This document shows positions 52,921 to 60,887 of a stretch of DNA of 64,000 nt, piece after piece. The position numbers and the translations under genes are program-made. The DNA is taken from positions 930,001 to 994,000 of the forward strand of contig NZ_JACHNE010000001.1 in assembly GCF_014205255.1 (NCBI RefSeq). Direction: 5' to 3'. The notes under the pieces are model-generated. The model was not told where the DNA came from and searched no databases. It saw only the letters and a list, made by a program, of their open reading frames with translations. Position 1 is the first letter of the stretch. Each line of letters starts with the position of its first letter. The stretch is from Streptomyces caelestis. GTDB taxonomy: Bacteria > Actinomycetota > Actinomycetes > Streptomycetales > Streptomycetaceae.

Positions 52921-53838
52921 TCAAAGCCCCAACTGTCTGAGCAGAGCGAGGCCGGTGTGATCAAGCCGATAGAAGACCTGCCCGCCCACGCGCTGCTTCC
53001 ATACGATTCCTGCGCTGGTCAGTACGGCCAAGTGCTGGGAGACAGTGCTCTTCGCAAACCCGAGCGTCTCGGCAAGAGCCGTGGTGGTCCGTGGCAGTTC
53101 CAGCGCTCGTACCACTTGCGCTCGCCCTTTGCCCAAGAGGAGCGCCAGCCGGTCCTCGGCCTTTCGGCCGCGTCCGCATCCCGTGAGCACGTGGAAGTGA
53201 CCAGTCGCCCGGGCCTGATAGGACATGGCCATAGTGCTCCCGTCCTTCACGAATAGGCGGACGCCACCTGCGAACACCGTTGGCACGAGCAACAGTTGCG
53301 CCCCGGCCGTAGACTGACTGATGTCTTGGTGGTACGGCGCGGTCAACGTGGACTGCGACCACATCACCCGACCACCTAGCTCGCCCAGCATCGCTTCAGG
53401 ACCTTCCACCGCGAGAGTGCGCCCACGGAAAAGGGTCTCCTCTTCCAACGACGACCGTATCGAGTTCCAATGAGGGGCGATCGACCATTCCCAGTAACGC
53501 TCAATCAACGAAATGACACGATCGGTCCGAGATTGCCACATGTTCACAGCGCGCACATGGTCCAACTCGGCGCCGATGCAGTTTCGTGAGGGGTCAGGCA
53601 CAGGTAGGAAGCCAGGCGGGAACAGTTGAGGGTCGCCCCTCCGCATCGCTTTCACGAGCTCACTCATGAGTTCACCCGGCATATCACGACGTACAGAGCG
53701 TGCCCATTTCGTATAGGGAGAGGGGACCTCGCCTCGATAACGGGCCAGGATTCCCAGGCTTCCGACCGTCTCCCACAGAGGGCTGAACGTCAAGCGCACG
53801 GATTTCAGACTCTCGTCATCGACCTGGAGCCGGATCAA
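52921..53838 (-). CDS. ArsR-type regulator with long N-terminal domain
   Basis: This 305-residue protein has a C-terminal ArsR/winged-helix domain (about 225-305): ALAETLGFAKSTVSQHLAVL, then TSAGIVWKQRVGGQVFYRLD. The N-terminal about 200 residues resemble the DUF5937 type found in Streptomyces regulators. No metal-binding cysteine motif is seen in the recognition helix, so it is probably not a metal sensor. It is the last gene of the minus-strand peptide operon, 29 bp after the PqqD gene, and is the likely local regulator. Confidence 0.8.
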   Translation of the reverse strand: MIRLQVDDESLKSVRLTFSPLWETVGSLGILARYRGEVPSPYTKWARSVRRDMPGELMSELVKAMRRGDPQLFPPGFLPVPDPSRNCIGAELDHVRAVNMWQSRTDRVISLIERYWEWSIAPHWNSIRSSLEEETLFRGRTLAVEGPEAMLGELGGRVMWSQSTLTAPYHQDISQSTAGAQLLLVPTVFAGGVRLFVKDGSTMAMSYQARATGHFHVLTGCGRGRKAEDRLALLLGKGRAQVVRALELPRTTTALAETLGFAKSTVSQHLAVLTSAGIVWKQRVGGQVFYRLDHTGLALLRQLGL

Positions 53839-53866
53839 CGGGTCGACACCAAGCCATGAGGTTGTA

Positions 53867-54148
53867 CTACCACTCGACGATACCCCTGTCGGTCAAGTCG
53901 TTGAGGAATTCGAGCACATCGGCCACCGCCTCCTCCTGATCGATGTCGTACTCGGCCGTGACAAGCCGCGCTACGTCCGCGACGCTGCGGCGTCCATCCA
54001 GGGAGGCAAAAATGATTTTGGCAGGGCCGGTGAGGTGCAGGGCTTTGTCCTCTGCTCCTATGTGGAAGTCGCCCTCGACCAGGCGAATGCGGGTACCTAG
54101 GGTACGGCGAGGCACACCCTCGGGGCCACGCGGAGTGTCGTCGCTCAT
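53867..54148 (-). CDS. Stand-alone PqqD-like (RiPP recognition element) protein
   Basis: The ATG at 54148 overlaps the nucleotidyltransferase stop (ATGA) and gives 93 residues. The pattern of three beta strands plus three helices is visible: IRLVEGDFHIGAEDKALHLTG, then IIFASLDGRRSVADVARLV, DIDQEEAVADVLEFL and DRGIVEW. This is the PqqD/B1 family, whose members bind leader peptides and present them to modifying enzymes. A second PqqD-like domain is fused to the asparagine synthetase at 57337-59505. The presence of the family is the best evidence that the locus modifies a ribosomal peptide. Confidence 0.85.
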   Translation of the reverse strand: MSDDTPRGPEGVPRRTLGTRIRLVEGDFHIGAEDKALHLTGPAKIIFASLDGRRSVADVARLVTAEYDIDQEEAVADVLEFLNDLTDRGIVEW

Positions 54149-54933
54149 GAGGTCTCCACACGCATCGCGATGTCCTGGCAGATGGTCAGCACATTCGTGA
54201 TCCATGCACGTGGATCAGCGGAGTCATAAGCCTGCATGGTCTCGATCGCCCAGTAGTCCTCGAATGAAATCGCCGACGGGGCGGCGGCCTTGAAGCGGTT
54301 GGCACGCCACTTGGGCAGATGGCTACCGTATTCGCCCTCTCCTTCGAGCAGCGCGTCGATTGCGTGCCCGAAGGCCAGCCGGGCGGAGATCGTCGCGCTG
54401 TACAGATCGCCCGATTCCATCTGCCCCAGGGCGTCTTCGACGGCGTTGTCGGCTGCCCCTAGCGAACGAACAACGGCGAAGGAACGGAACGCCGAGCCCG
54501 CGAGACGCTCCTGAGTCTTTCTGAGCCAGTCATTGTCAATGAGTGGCAAACAGTTCCCGAGCCGTGCGAGCGATAGCTCCTCAGTGAGGGTGAGGGCAGT
54601 GCCGGCGACCATGCCTGCCTCGTAGGCCTCCCAGGAAACCTTGGTAATCATCTGGTCGATCTGGCTATCCAGCCAGTACTTGATCTCCCAGCGCTTGTCT
54701 GCTTCGTAGAAGGTCTCGGTCGGCACGAACGGCGGATCGAGCGGCACAGGGATGGTGTAACCCGAATTTTGGAACTCGGCCCCGCTGCTTACGACGTAAA
54801 TGTCGAAATCGCTTCGGGCATTTTGCCAGCCACGGGCAACGGAGCCAACGACGTACACCGCCAGGAGCTCCGCGGGGAGAAGGCCCCTCGACTTGAGCGG
54901 AGCTAGCCAGTCATCAACGGTCATCTTCTGCAT
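54145..54933 (-). CDS. Nucleotidyltransferase (MNT/aminoglycoside-adenylyltransferase-like)
   Basis: The ATG at 54933, with AAGGG eight bases upstream, gives 262 residues; earlier in-frame ATGs lack a site. The catalytic GSVARGWQNARSDFDIYVV carries the GS and DxD signatures of the polymerase-beta nucleotidyltransferase fold, and a C-terminal helical domain follows. Relatives adenylylate antibiotics. Nucleotidyltransferases also occur in lasso-peptide loci together with HPr-kinase homologues. It may tailor the peptide product or confer self-resistance. Located between the MFS and PqqD genes. Confidence 0.8.
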   Translation of the reverse strand: MQKMTVDDWLAPLKSRGLLPAELLAVYVVGSVARGWQNARSDFDIYVVSSGAEFQNSGYTIPVPLDPPFVPTETFYEADKRWEIKYWLDSQIDQMITKVSWEAYEAGMVAGTALTLTEELSLARLGNCLPLIDNDWLRKTQERLAGSAFRSFAVVRSLGAADNAVEDALGQMESGDLYSATISARLAFGHAIDALLEGEGEYGSHLPKWRANRFKAAAPSAISFEDYWAIETMQAYDSADPRAWITNVLTICQDIAMRVETS

Positions 54934-55037
54934 GTCAAAGCCCTTCATCAATGTACACATCAGCGCATAGCGGCGCACCGCGGTGGGCGTGCTTGCTGGC
55001 CTTAGGTGCGCGGCCACGAGGAGATAGGCATATTCCC

Positions 55038-56285
55038 CTATTCCTGGTGCGCGTCGCTTAGGTCACGGCGATGACGTACCGAGGTCAACAGAAGCGACAA
55101 AGGTGCGGCGAACGCAGCAAGGCACATGATCCACAGGGCGGCGCGGATCCCCACTGCTGAGGCAAGAAGGCCGCTCAGCGCTGCCCCTAGAGGCAGCGCC
55201 CCCCATGAGACGAAGCGAACTGTGCCCATAACGCGAGACAGGAGTGCAGGGGGGGAATCTGTTTGCCGGTGCGTCCTGGTCATGATACTGCCGACGACGG
55301 CACTGAACGAGAGTCCAGCAAGCCCGAGCGCGTAGAAGTAGATGTTCGAGAGTGTGGTGGTAAACGGCGTCATCAGCACGACCAGTCCACCAATCACGCC
55401 CGCGACGATTATGGCACGGGCTGTTCCCACTCGCCGCGAGAGCCTCGTGGCGAAAGCCGAGCCGATTAGTGCGCCAACGCCGTCCATGGCAATCACTGCG
55501 CCGACGATGCTGGCCGATACGCCTACTTCGCGCACAAGGTATAGCGGCGTCAATGCGAGCAGTGCTGCGGTAACGAAGTTCATGATCGTGGCCCACACCA
55601 TGCAGGGCCGCATCACAGGGTGGCGGATCACATAGTTCCAGCCTTGCCGGATCAGCTGCGTGGCCTTGGCATGAGGCTGCGCCTGGGGGCGGCGTTCGGG
55701 CAATGTGCGCAGTGTGACTGCCGATGCCAGGTAACTCACCGCGTCGATCGCCAGCACACCGACGGGTCCTGCGAGCTGGACGAGCAGGCCACTTACGGAA
55801 GGACCCCCAGTCTGGATGACTGCATGAGTCCCTGACATCAGGCTGTTCCGGGCGTTCAACTCCCTCTTGTCGATAATGGCCGGCAGGAAGGTCGAGTTCC
55901 CGATGTCGAAAAGCACCGTCGCCATGCCAGTGACCAGCGCTACCACCAAGAGATGGGGGAAGGTGAGGTGCCCCGCCCACCAAGCCACTGGTATGGAGCC
56001 GATGGCTGCCAGACGTACCAGGTCCAGCGTCACCTGAAGACCCCTCAGCGGGTACCGCTGGACGATGACGCCGGCGGGCAATCCGAGGACAAGCCAGGCA
56101 ACTTGACCAGTCGCAGCTAGCAGAGTCGTCTCGAGAACCGTCGCATCGAGGACCGTGACGGCCGCCAGTGGCAGCGCCACGACGGTCATCGCCGAGCCGG
56201 CCCCACTCACGGTCATGGCCAGCCAGAACCGCCAGAACACCTGAGACTCGTTGGTTTCCGAGGCATTGGAGGTCTGAGTGGTCAT
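55038..56285 (-). CDS. MFS exporter, DHA3 type
   Basis: This 415-residue protein has about 12 membrane segments and the features of enterobactin/macrolide-exporter-like MFS proteins: LPAGVIVQRYPLRGLQ in the first loop, GNSTFLPAIIDKRELNARNSL and MSGTHAVIQTGGPSVSGLLV mid-protein. Its ATG overlaps the diiron oxygenase stop (ATGA), tying it to the peptide operon. It probably exports the final product. Confidence 0.87.
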   Translation of the reverse strand: MTTQTSNASETNESQVFWRFWLAMTVSGAGSAMTVVALPLAAVTVLDATVLETTLLAATGQVAWLVLGLPAGVIVQRYPLRGLQVTLDLVRLAAIGSIPVAWWAGHLTFPHLLVVALVTGMATVLFDIGNSTFLPAIIDKRELNARNSLMSGTHAVIQTGGPSVSGLLVQLAGPVGVLAIDAVSYLASAVTLRTLPERRPQAQPHAKATQLIRQGWNYVIRHPVMRPCMVWATIMNFVTAALLALTPLYLVREVGVSASIVGAVIAMDGVGALIGSAFATRLSRRVGTARAIIVAGVIGGLVVLMTPFTTTLSNIYFYALGLAGLSFSAVVGSIMTRTHRQTDSPPALLSRVMGTVRFVSWGALPLGAALSGLLASAVGIRAALWIMCLAAFAAPLSLLLTSVRHRRDLSDAHQE

Positions 56286-57337
56286 GACGCGAGTTCCTTC
56301 GGCGCGTTGGAGGGTTCGGCGGGCTCGCGGGCGTTGACGAGCAGTCCAGCCTCCCCGAATGAGGTCAGTGTCTGAGCATCATCGAGTGCACCGGCCTCGA
56401 CGAAGTAGCGCGTGAGCTGAGACGCCGCATCTGCAATGCTCTGTCGTAGTTCGTTGAGCGGCCACGACTCCGTAATGACCTGGTCAATTTCTTCGCTGGT
56501 CAAACCGATGCCACTTAGGTGCTGTGCAGTCCGAATGTAGTCCGGCTCTAGAAAGGCGTTGATCGCAGCGGGTATCAGCGGGCCCACGGCTCGCCGCTCT
56601 CGCACCGTGAGCGCAGGCCACAGGTGCCTGAGCACTGAGCGGAAGTAAACGTGGTGACGACCCTCATCCTCGGCGTGATCGTGAACTACCTCTCGCACTG
56701 ACTGCGGCAGGCGATCATCGCGCGGGATGTCGGAGAGGATCCCGGAGATCAGTGTTTCACTGACAATGGCAAAGAGAAGGGACTCCACCCCTCTGACCTC
56801 ATGCGGCAGTTGCTCCCTCAGTTCATCGAGTCTCGGCAGGAACGCAGGAGCGACTGCTTCTTCGGCTCCCAGCTTTGGACAGCCTGTCGCGGCCACAACC
56901 TGCTGGGCGAAGTCGTATGAGAACTGTGCGTGCCAAGCTTCGTCGGTGACGATCTTGTGCGCGTCGGCTCTCATCCGCTCAGGCAGAATCAGACCCGACC
57001 GTCCTCGGCTGATCTTCGTTGCCACCGGTATTACTGCGAGATTTTCAAGTTCCGTCGTGAATTCCAGATAGTCGTAGAGCCGCTGCAGGAGCAGGCCCTT
57101 GACTACGGATTCACCACGACCGGCGACAATCGGATGCAGTACCACGGGGTGCATCTCTGGCGGGAAGTAGAGACCGATGGGATCGGTCTCTACTTCCCGC
57201 CGTGGCCTACGCCTTACGCTAGCTAAGGCATCCCAGCGTTCGAAGTAGCTGGTGTACTCGCCGATGCGGAGTCTGGCCGTGGCAGGCCCCTGCAGCATCT
57301 GCTCCTGAAAAGCGCGCAAGTACATGCTTTTCACCAT
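56282..57337 (-). CDS. AurF-like diiron oxygenase
   Basis: The ATG at 57337 shares its first base with the asparagine-synthetase stop (TGATG) and gives 351 residues; a GTG one codon earlier is also possible. Iron ligands of the AurF family are evident: ELENLAVIP (Glu), DEAWHAQFSYDF (Glu and His), VSETLISGIL (Glu) and HAEDEGRHHVYF (Glu, His). AurF-type enzymes oxidise arylamines to nitro groups; relatives N-hydroxylate or hydroxylate carrier-bound amino acids. No arylamine precursor gene is nearby, so an amine on a peptide or amino acid is the likelier substrate (inference). Confidence 0.85.
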   Translation of the reverse strand: MVKSMYLRAFQEQMLQGPATARLRIGEYTSYFERWDALASVRRRPRREVETDPIGLYFPPEMHPVVLHPIVAGRGESVVKGLLLQRLYDYLEFTTELENLAVIPVATKISRGRSGLILPERMRADAHKIVTDEAWHAQFSYDFAQQVVAATGCPKLGAEEAVAPAFLPRLDELREQLPHEVRGVESLLFAIVSETLISGILSDIPRDDRLPQSVREVVHDHAEDEGRHHVYFRSVLRHLWPALTVRERRAVGPLIPAAINAFLEPDYIRTAQHLSGIGLTSEEIDQVITESWPLNELRQSIADAASQLTRYFVEAGALDDAQTLTSFGEAGLLVNAREPAEPSNAPKELAS

Positions 57338-59505
57338 CACTTAGCGCTGCAGAGCAATTGATGCTCGAAGAGCGTGTCCAGCTCTGATCTGACATCGTCC
57401 AACGCCAGACCAGCCTTGCCCAGGATCTCGGCAAGGGTGGACCGACCATCCATCAGGCGCAGGACGCTGAGGATTGGGGTTTCCTGTTCCAGTACAAACT
57501 CGATCTGCCCCCGGTCCGTCAGGTACCACATACCCTCCCCGTCCGTCAGAAGGAGGACTTCCTCAGCGGGCACAGGAACGAGGCCTGGGTCATAGGCGCG
57601 ATCCGGAGCAAAGAGTTCCTCAGTGGTCGCGACAGGATCCTGCCCGGCTTGAAGGGCAGACCGGCGGGAACCAGCAGACATCTCCTCAAGGCATGGCGGC
57701 TGCGCCACCATCTCCGCGAGCAGGCCCATGTTAACCACGCGCATCAGGAGCTCCACCGACGCTGAGTCGGTGTCACCGTTGCCAAGACCGGCCAGTTGCT
57801 GCCTGATCGCCTGCCCATTCAGGTAGGTGTCTGCTCCCGGAGCGGCCAGTGCGCGCTCAACCAGCTCTTGGTCGTTGCTCCGCATCAGCTGCACGAGCAT
57901 CCGGTAGGCATGGTTGGTTCCGGATCCATAGAAGAAGGGGCCTTTGGGACGTTCTGCGATGCGCTGGGGGAGCACAGACCTCATGGCGTCGCGCAGAATC
58001 CGCTTGTCCCACAGTAGCCGCGGACGTAGACGCTCCGGGATGGCTGCCGTCAGTTCCACTAGTCGGTGGTCGAGGAACGGAACACGCGCCTCAATGCCAC
58101 TGCCGGCCGCGGTTCGGTCCTCGTGCCAGACGTTGTATTGCTGCACCTTTCGGTACTCAGATTCAAGGTACGCTCGGTAAGCGTCCGTCCCTGCCCTGTC
58201 TCGCAGGTCACCCAATACCTGGTCGGATAGGAATGACGCGCCGCCCGGCCACCAGTGGCGCAAAACTGACCGCTGATCGAGCAGGGTTTCACGGTCCATC
58301 CCTGCAAGATTGGCCAGGAATGTGTCCCAATCGCCGCCAAACTCATCCGAGTAGCCGCCGTTGAACTCGTCACTGGCGGCTCCCAGGAGCATGCCGCGCA
58401 GTTCCGGACGCTCGGCACGAGCGAACCGGTGGAGCTCGTGCTTGTAGTAGACCTCCGGACCGGTCATGGGGGTCTCGGTCAGCCAGAGCAGACGGGTCCA
58501 TTCCTCTGGAGTGGGCACGTGGTCAGGCGGGAAGACCACCTGATGGTTGTGTACCCCCAGCTCGCGGGCGAGCCCGTAGGAGTGCTCAACATCGCCGTTG
58601 ACACGCGTCCCGCCAGCGAGAACGGTAAATGTGTGTATCTCGTCAACCTGGGAGAGCGCGAGCGCCAGGACACTGCTGGAATCAATCCCGCCGGACAAGA
58701 AGAGGCCAAGTTCGGTGTCCGCGGTGGCGCACTCTTTGACAGATTCTCGCAGTAGGTCACTGTAGCGCTCGGTGAAGGACTCCACAGTGGCTGACTCGTC
58801 GGCTGCGACCGGCATTTCCCAGTAGCGGTGCCGGGTCGTGCGTCCGCCATGTAGATCAATTCGCAGGATGGTGGCTGCGGGTACGCTCTCCACTCCTTCG
58901 AACCACGTGCACATCTGAGGCGCAGAAAAGCGGGGAGCCGCTGCCAGCGCCGGGACGGCAAGAGCTTCCTCCCAGGCAAATCGACGGGGAGTCTGCGGGT
59001 CAGCGAAGAGGCCTTTGATCTCTGACGACAGGACAATGCGCTCGTTGTTGCGATGGAAGTAGAGGGGCTTGATTCCGAACCGGTCACGCGCGAGGACGAG
59101 CTGTCCCTTAGTACGATCCCAGAGAATTACCGCGAACATACCGCGTACGTCGCGGAGAAAGTCCAGACCGTGCTGACGGTAGAGGTAAAGTAGGACTTCG
59201 CAGTCCGAACCCGTCTTGAGTTTAACATCAGAGGGAAGCCTCGCGGCGAGCTCTTTATGGTTGTACACCTCGCCGTTGGCAATCAGCACGAGATTTCCGT
59301 CATCGCTGACCAGGGGCTGGCTGCCGCCTGTCGGGTCTACCAGCGAGAGTCGAGTGAAGGCTAGGCCGACTGGTCCGTTGCGAAGCATTTCCTGCTCATC
59401 AGGGCCTCGGTGCCGCAAGATATCAGCCAGATCCTTCAGCAGGACATCTGCCTCTGGACCGAGATTCTGTCCATCAAGTCGGGCAACGGCTGCGAGACCA
59501 CACAT
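57337..59505 (-). CDS. Asparagine-synthetase homologue with C-terminal PqqD-like domain
   Basis: The ATG at 59505, five bases after GGAGGAG, gives 722 residues beginning MCGLAA, which places the glutaminase cysteine at position 2. A longer frame with an upstream GTG lacks this property. The N-terminal glutaminase runs to about residue 210. The synthetase domain has LFLSGGIDSS and, for the usual SGxGxDE region, LLGAASDEFNGGY. An extra about 70-residue C-terminal domain (VLLLTDGEGMWYLTDRGQIE, SVLRLMDGRSTLAEIL) resembles PqqD/leader-binding domains. Lasso cyclases are asparagine-synthetase homologues that form amide bonds in peptides; the fused recognition domain strongly suggests a peptide substrate. 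It lies about 100 bp downstream of the 22-residue peptide ORF. Confidence 0.88.
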   Translation of the reverse strand: MCGLAAVARLDGQNLGPEADVLLKDLADILRHRGPDEQEMLRNGPVGLAFTRLSLVDPTGGSQPLVSDDGNLVLIANGEVYNHKELAARLPSDVKLKTGSDCEVLLYLYRQHGLDFLRDVRGMFAVILWDRTKGQLVLARDRFGIKPLYFHRNNERIVLSSEIKGLFADPQTPRRFAWEEALAVPALAAAPRFSAPQMCTWFEGVESVPAATILRIDLHGGRTTRHRYWEMPVAADESATVESFTERYSDLLRESVKECATADTELGLFLSGGIDSSSVLALALSQVDEIHTFTVLAGGTRVNGDVEHSYGLARELGVHNHQVVFPPDHVPTPEEWTRLLWLTETPMTGPEVYYKHELHRFARAERPELRGMLLGAASDEFNGGYSDEFGGDWDTFLANLAGMDRETLLDQRSVLRHWWPGGASFLSDQVLGDLRDRAGTDAYRAYLESEYRKVQQYNVWHEDRTAAGSGIEARVPFLDHRLVELTAAIPERLRPRLLWDKRILRDAMRSVLPQRIAERPKGPFFYGSGTNHAYRMLVQLMRSNDQELVERALAAPGADTYLNGQAIRQQLAGLGNGDTDSASVELLMRVVNMGLLAEMVAQPPCLEEMSAGSRRSALQAGQDPVATTEELFAPDRAYDPGLVPVPAEEVLLLTDGEGMWYLTDRGQIEFVLEQETPILSVLRLMDGRSTLAEILGKAGLALDDVRSELDTLFEHQLLCSAK

Positions 59506-59606
59506 GTGCTCTCCTCCAGAGAATGCGTACCCGAGGTAGAAACCGACGGGTAGGGTGTGCGTGCCCCGTGCGAGCACACACACCCCGACGAATAAACCTA
59601 ATGTTC

Positions 59607-59675
59607 TCAGACGATGCCGCGGAGAACAGTGCCCTGCGAGACCGTCTTGGCCGCCGGCTTGGTGTACTTATGCAT
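59607..59675 (-). CDS. 22-residue peptide ORF with lasso-leader-like YxxP motif
   Basis: The ATG at 59675 opens a 22-codon frame ending with TGA at 59607-59609. The peptide begins MHKYTKPAAK and ends TVLRGIV. Y4-T-K-P7 matches the YxxP element with which lasso leader peptides bind their PqqD-type partner, and a later glycine and valine echo the leader pattern, with two extra residues of spacing. The whole peptide is no longer than a leader, so no lasso core (at least about 15 residues) follows. It directly precedes the asparagine-synthetase/PqqD fusion on the same strand. It is probably the ribosomal substrate or a scaffold peptide. Too short for routine gene calling. Confidence 0.7.
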   Translation of the reverse strand: MHKYTKPAAKTVSQGTVLRGIV

Positions 59676-59678
59676 GAA

Positions 59679-59691
59679 GATCACCTCCTTT
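59679..59691 (-). promoter_or_regulatory. Exceptionally strong ribosome binding site of the short peptide
   Basis: AAAGGAGGTGATC on the minus strand is fully complementary over 13 bases to the 3' end of actinobacterial 16S rRNA. Its GGAGG core is nine bases from the peptide's ATG. Such long matches are typical of highly expressed small ORFs and strengthen the case that the peptide is translated. Confidence 0.8.
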
Positions 59692-60334
59692 TCGCCGTAT
59701 TACCGGTTCAGTGGATGCCCTTTCGGACCCCCACTTCTCCGATGCGAGAAGCTAAGCACGGCTGCGCAACACCCCACCAGACATTCGTTTCTAACCGAAC
59801 ACGACCGCCTCGACGGCTTGCGACCGAACATTCACAGAGGTCATTAAAGGGACAAGCCACCACGAGTCGTTGAGCTGGCCCAACCGCAACCTCATACCGA
59901 CTCCGGACCTTCTCCCGGCCCAGAGAGAACACGCCTCTCTGGGGATGAGGCCCTTCCAACTCCAGTCTGAGCTCGCCAGATGGAGGGTGAGGATGGCTTG
60001 GATGAGGCTCGTGATCCAGATCGTCGAGCAGCGGAGCTTGCAGAGGATGAGGCCCGGAATTGAGGGTGGCGATGGCCTGTTCGACCAGCCCACGGATTCT
60101 CGCGTGGGACCGGTTGACGGCCTGCTGACCGGTAGAAGGGCTGTCTCATCGGCTGCAGTAAGAGAGACGGACCGTGCCGCCTGCGCCCTGACAGCCCTTG
60201 CCAGGAAGCCGGCCCGCCCTGGCGGTAGTTCAGTGGTGTGACGGGCTACGGTCTTCCGGCGTGCACGGACATATAGGGACGGCTTCGTCCGGCGGGGCGG
60301 ACAGGCGCCATACATACGGGCATGCGGTGCAACT
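59692..60334. other. Leader region of the peptide operon plus unassigned sequence
   Basis: The first about 150 bp upstream of the peptide must contain the operon promoter; I could not single out a convincing -35/-10 pair. The rest, to 60.33 kb, has no frame with recognisable protein features and may be part of the degraded mobile element that follows. Confidence 0.4.
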
Positions 60335-60625
60335 TTCCGCATCGCAGGCCGCAAGCGCCACCTCGGTGTCGACGCCCCCGGGCTGCTGTCGGCCGTCTGG
60401 GTAACTGCGGCCAGCGTCTCCGACAACGCCGGCGGCATCCACCTGCTCTCCCCGAGCGCCGCCACCAGCCCCAGCGCGACCAAGGCATGGGCCGGCACCG
60501 GCTATCGCACCAAGGCCATCGACCTCGGCGCCCGCCTCGGTATCGACGTCGAAGTCGCCCAACGCGACCCCGGAGTCAAAGGATTCAAGGTGATTCCCCG
60601 CCAACTGCACGGCGCCATCGCCTAC
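60335..60625 (+). mobile_element. IS4/IS5-family transposase internal fragment
   Basis: The frame reading AGRKRHLGVDAPGLLSAVWV, TAASVSDNAGG, AWAGTGYRTKAIDLGARLGI, and KGFKVIPRQLHG corresponds to the middle of a Streptomyces IS5-type DDE transposase (the K-R-H-I-L-V-D-T-x-G-L block and second aspartate region). The usual catalytic aspartate in the ADGGY block is replaced by AGTGY, and both ends of the gene are missing. It is non-functional and marks the right edge of the accessory region. Confidence 0.75.
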
Positions 60626-60804
60626 TCCCGCAGCACCGTGAGCCGCTGCGCCAGAAGACCAACGCACTCACGAAGATCAGGCTGCGGCAGCCCGGCGCAT
60701 TCCCGCATCACCACGATGGCCTGCACACTGTGACCAGCGGCGACAAGACCGTCAACCTCCGCTCGCGCCTCCGCCGACAGCCTGCTCCACAACACATCAT
60801 CCAC
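60622..60804 (-). CDS. Small (60-residue) hypothetical protein
   Basis: A GTG at 60804, with GAGGG just upstream, opens a 60-codon frame with strong codon bias: residues such as LSAEARAEVDGLVAAGHSVQ and PDLRECVGLLAQRL give three predicted helices. Similar small acidic-helical proteins related to the ribosomal L7/L12 C-terminal fold are common in Streptomyces. No function can be assigned. It may be a truncated version because it abuts the transposase remnant. Confidence 0.5.
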   Translation of the reverse strand: MDDVLWSRLSAEARAEVDGLVAAGHSVQAIVVMRECAGLPQPDLRECVGLLAQRLTVLRE

Positions 60805-60887
60805 GCCCTCACTGAACCTGCTGAGCAGCCATAAGCCGAGGCCAGAGCCTTGGTTACCTAACACACCCCGCCCGGACGAAACGCTCT

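Noticed and set aside
53867..54205. Longer form of the PqqD protein starting at 54205
   Set aside because: The extra 19 residues overlap the nucleotidyltransferase gene; the ATG at 54148 fits the ATGA overlap and the family's length.
59607..59675. Reading the 22-residue peptide as a normal lasso precursor
   Set aside because: The frame stops before any core of the minimum length, no downstream in-frame continuation exists, and no B2 peptidase is present in the window.
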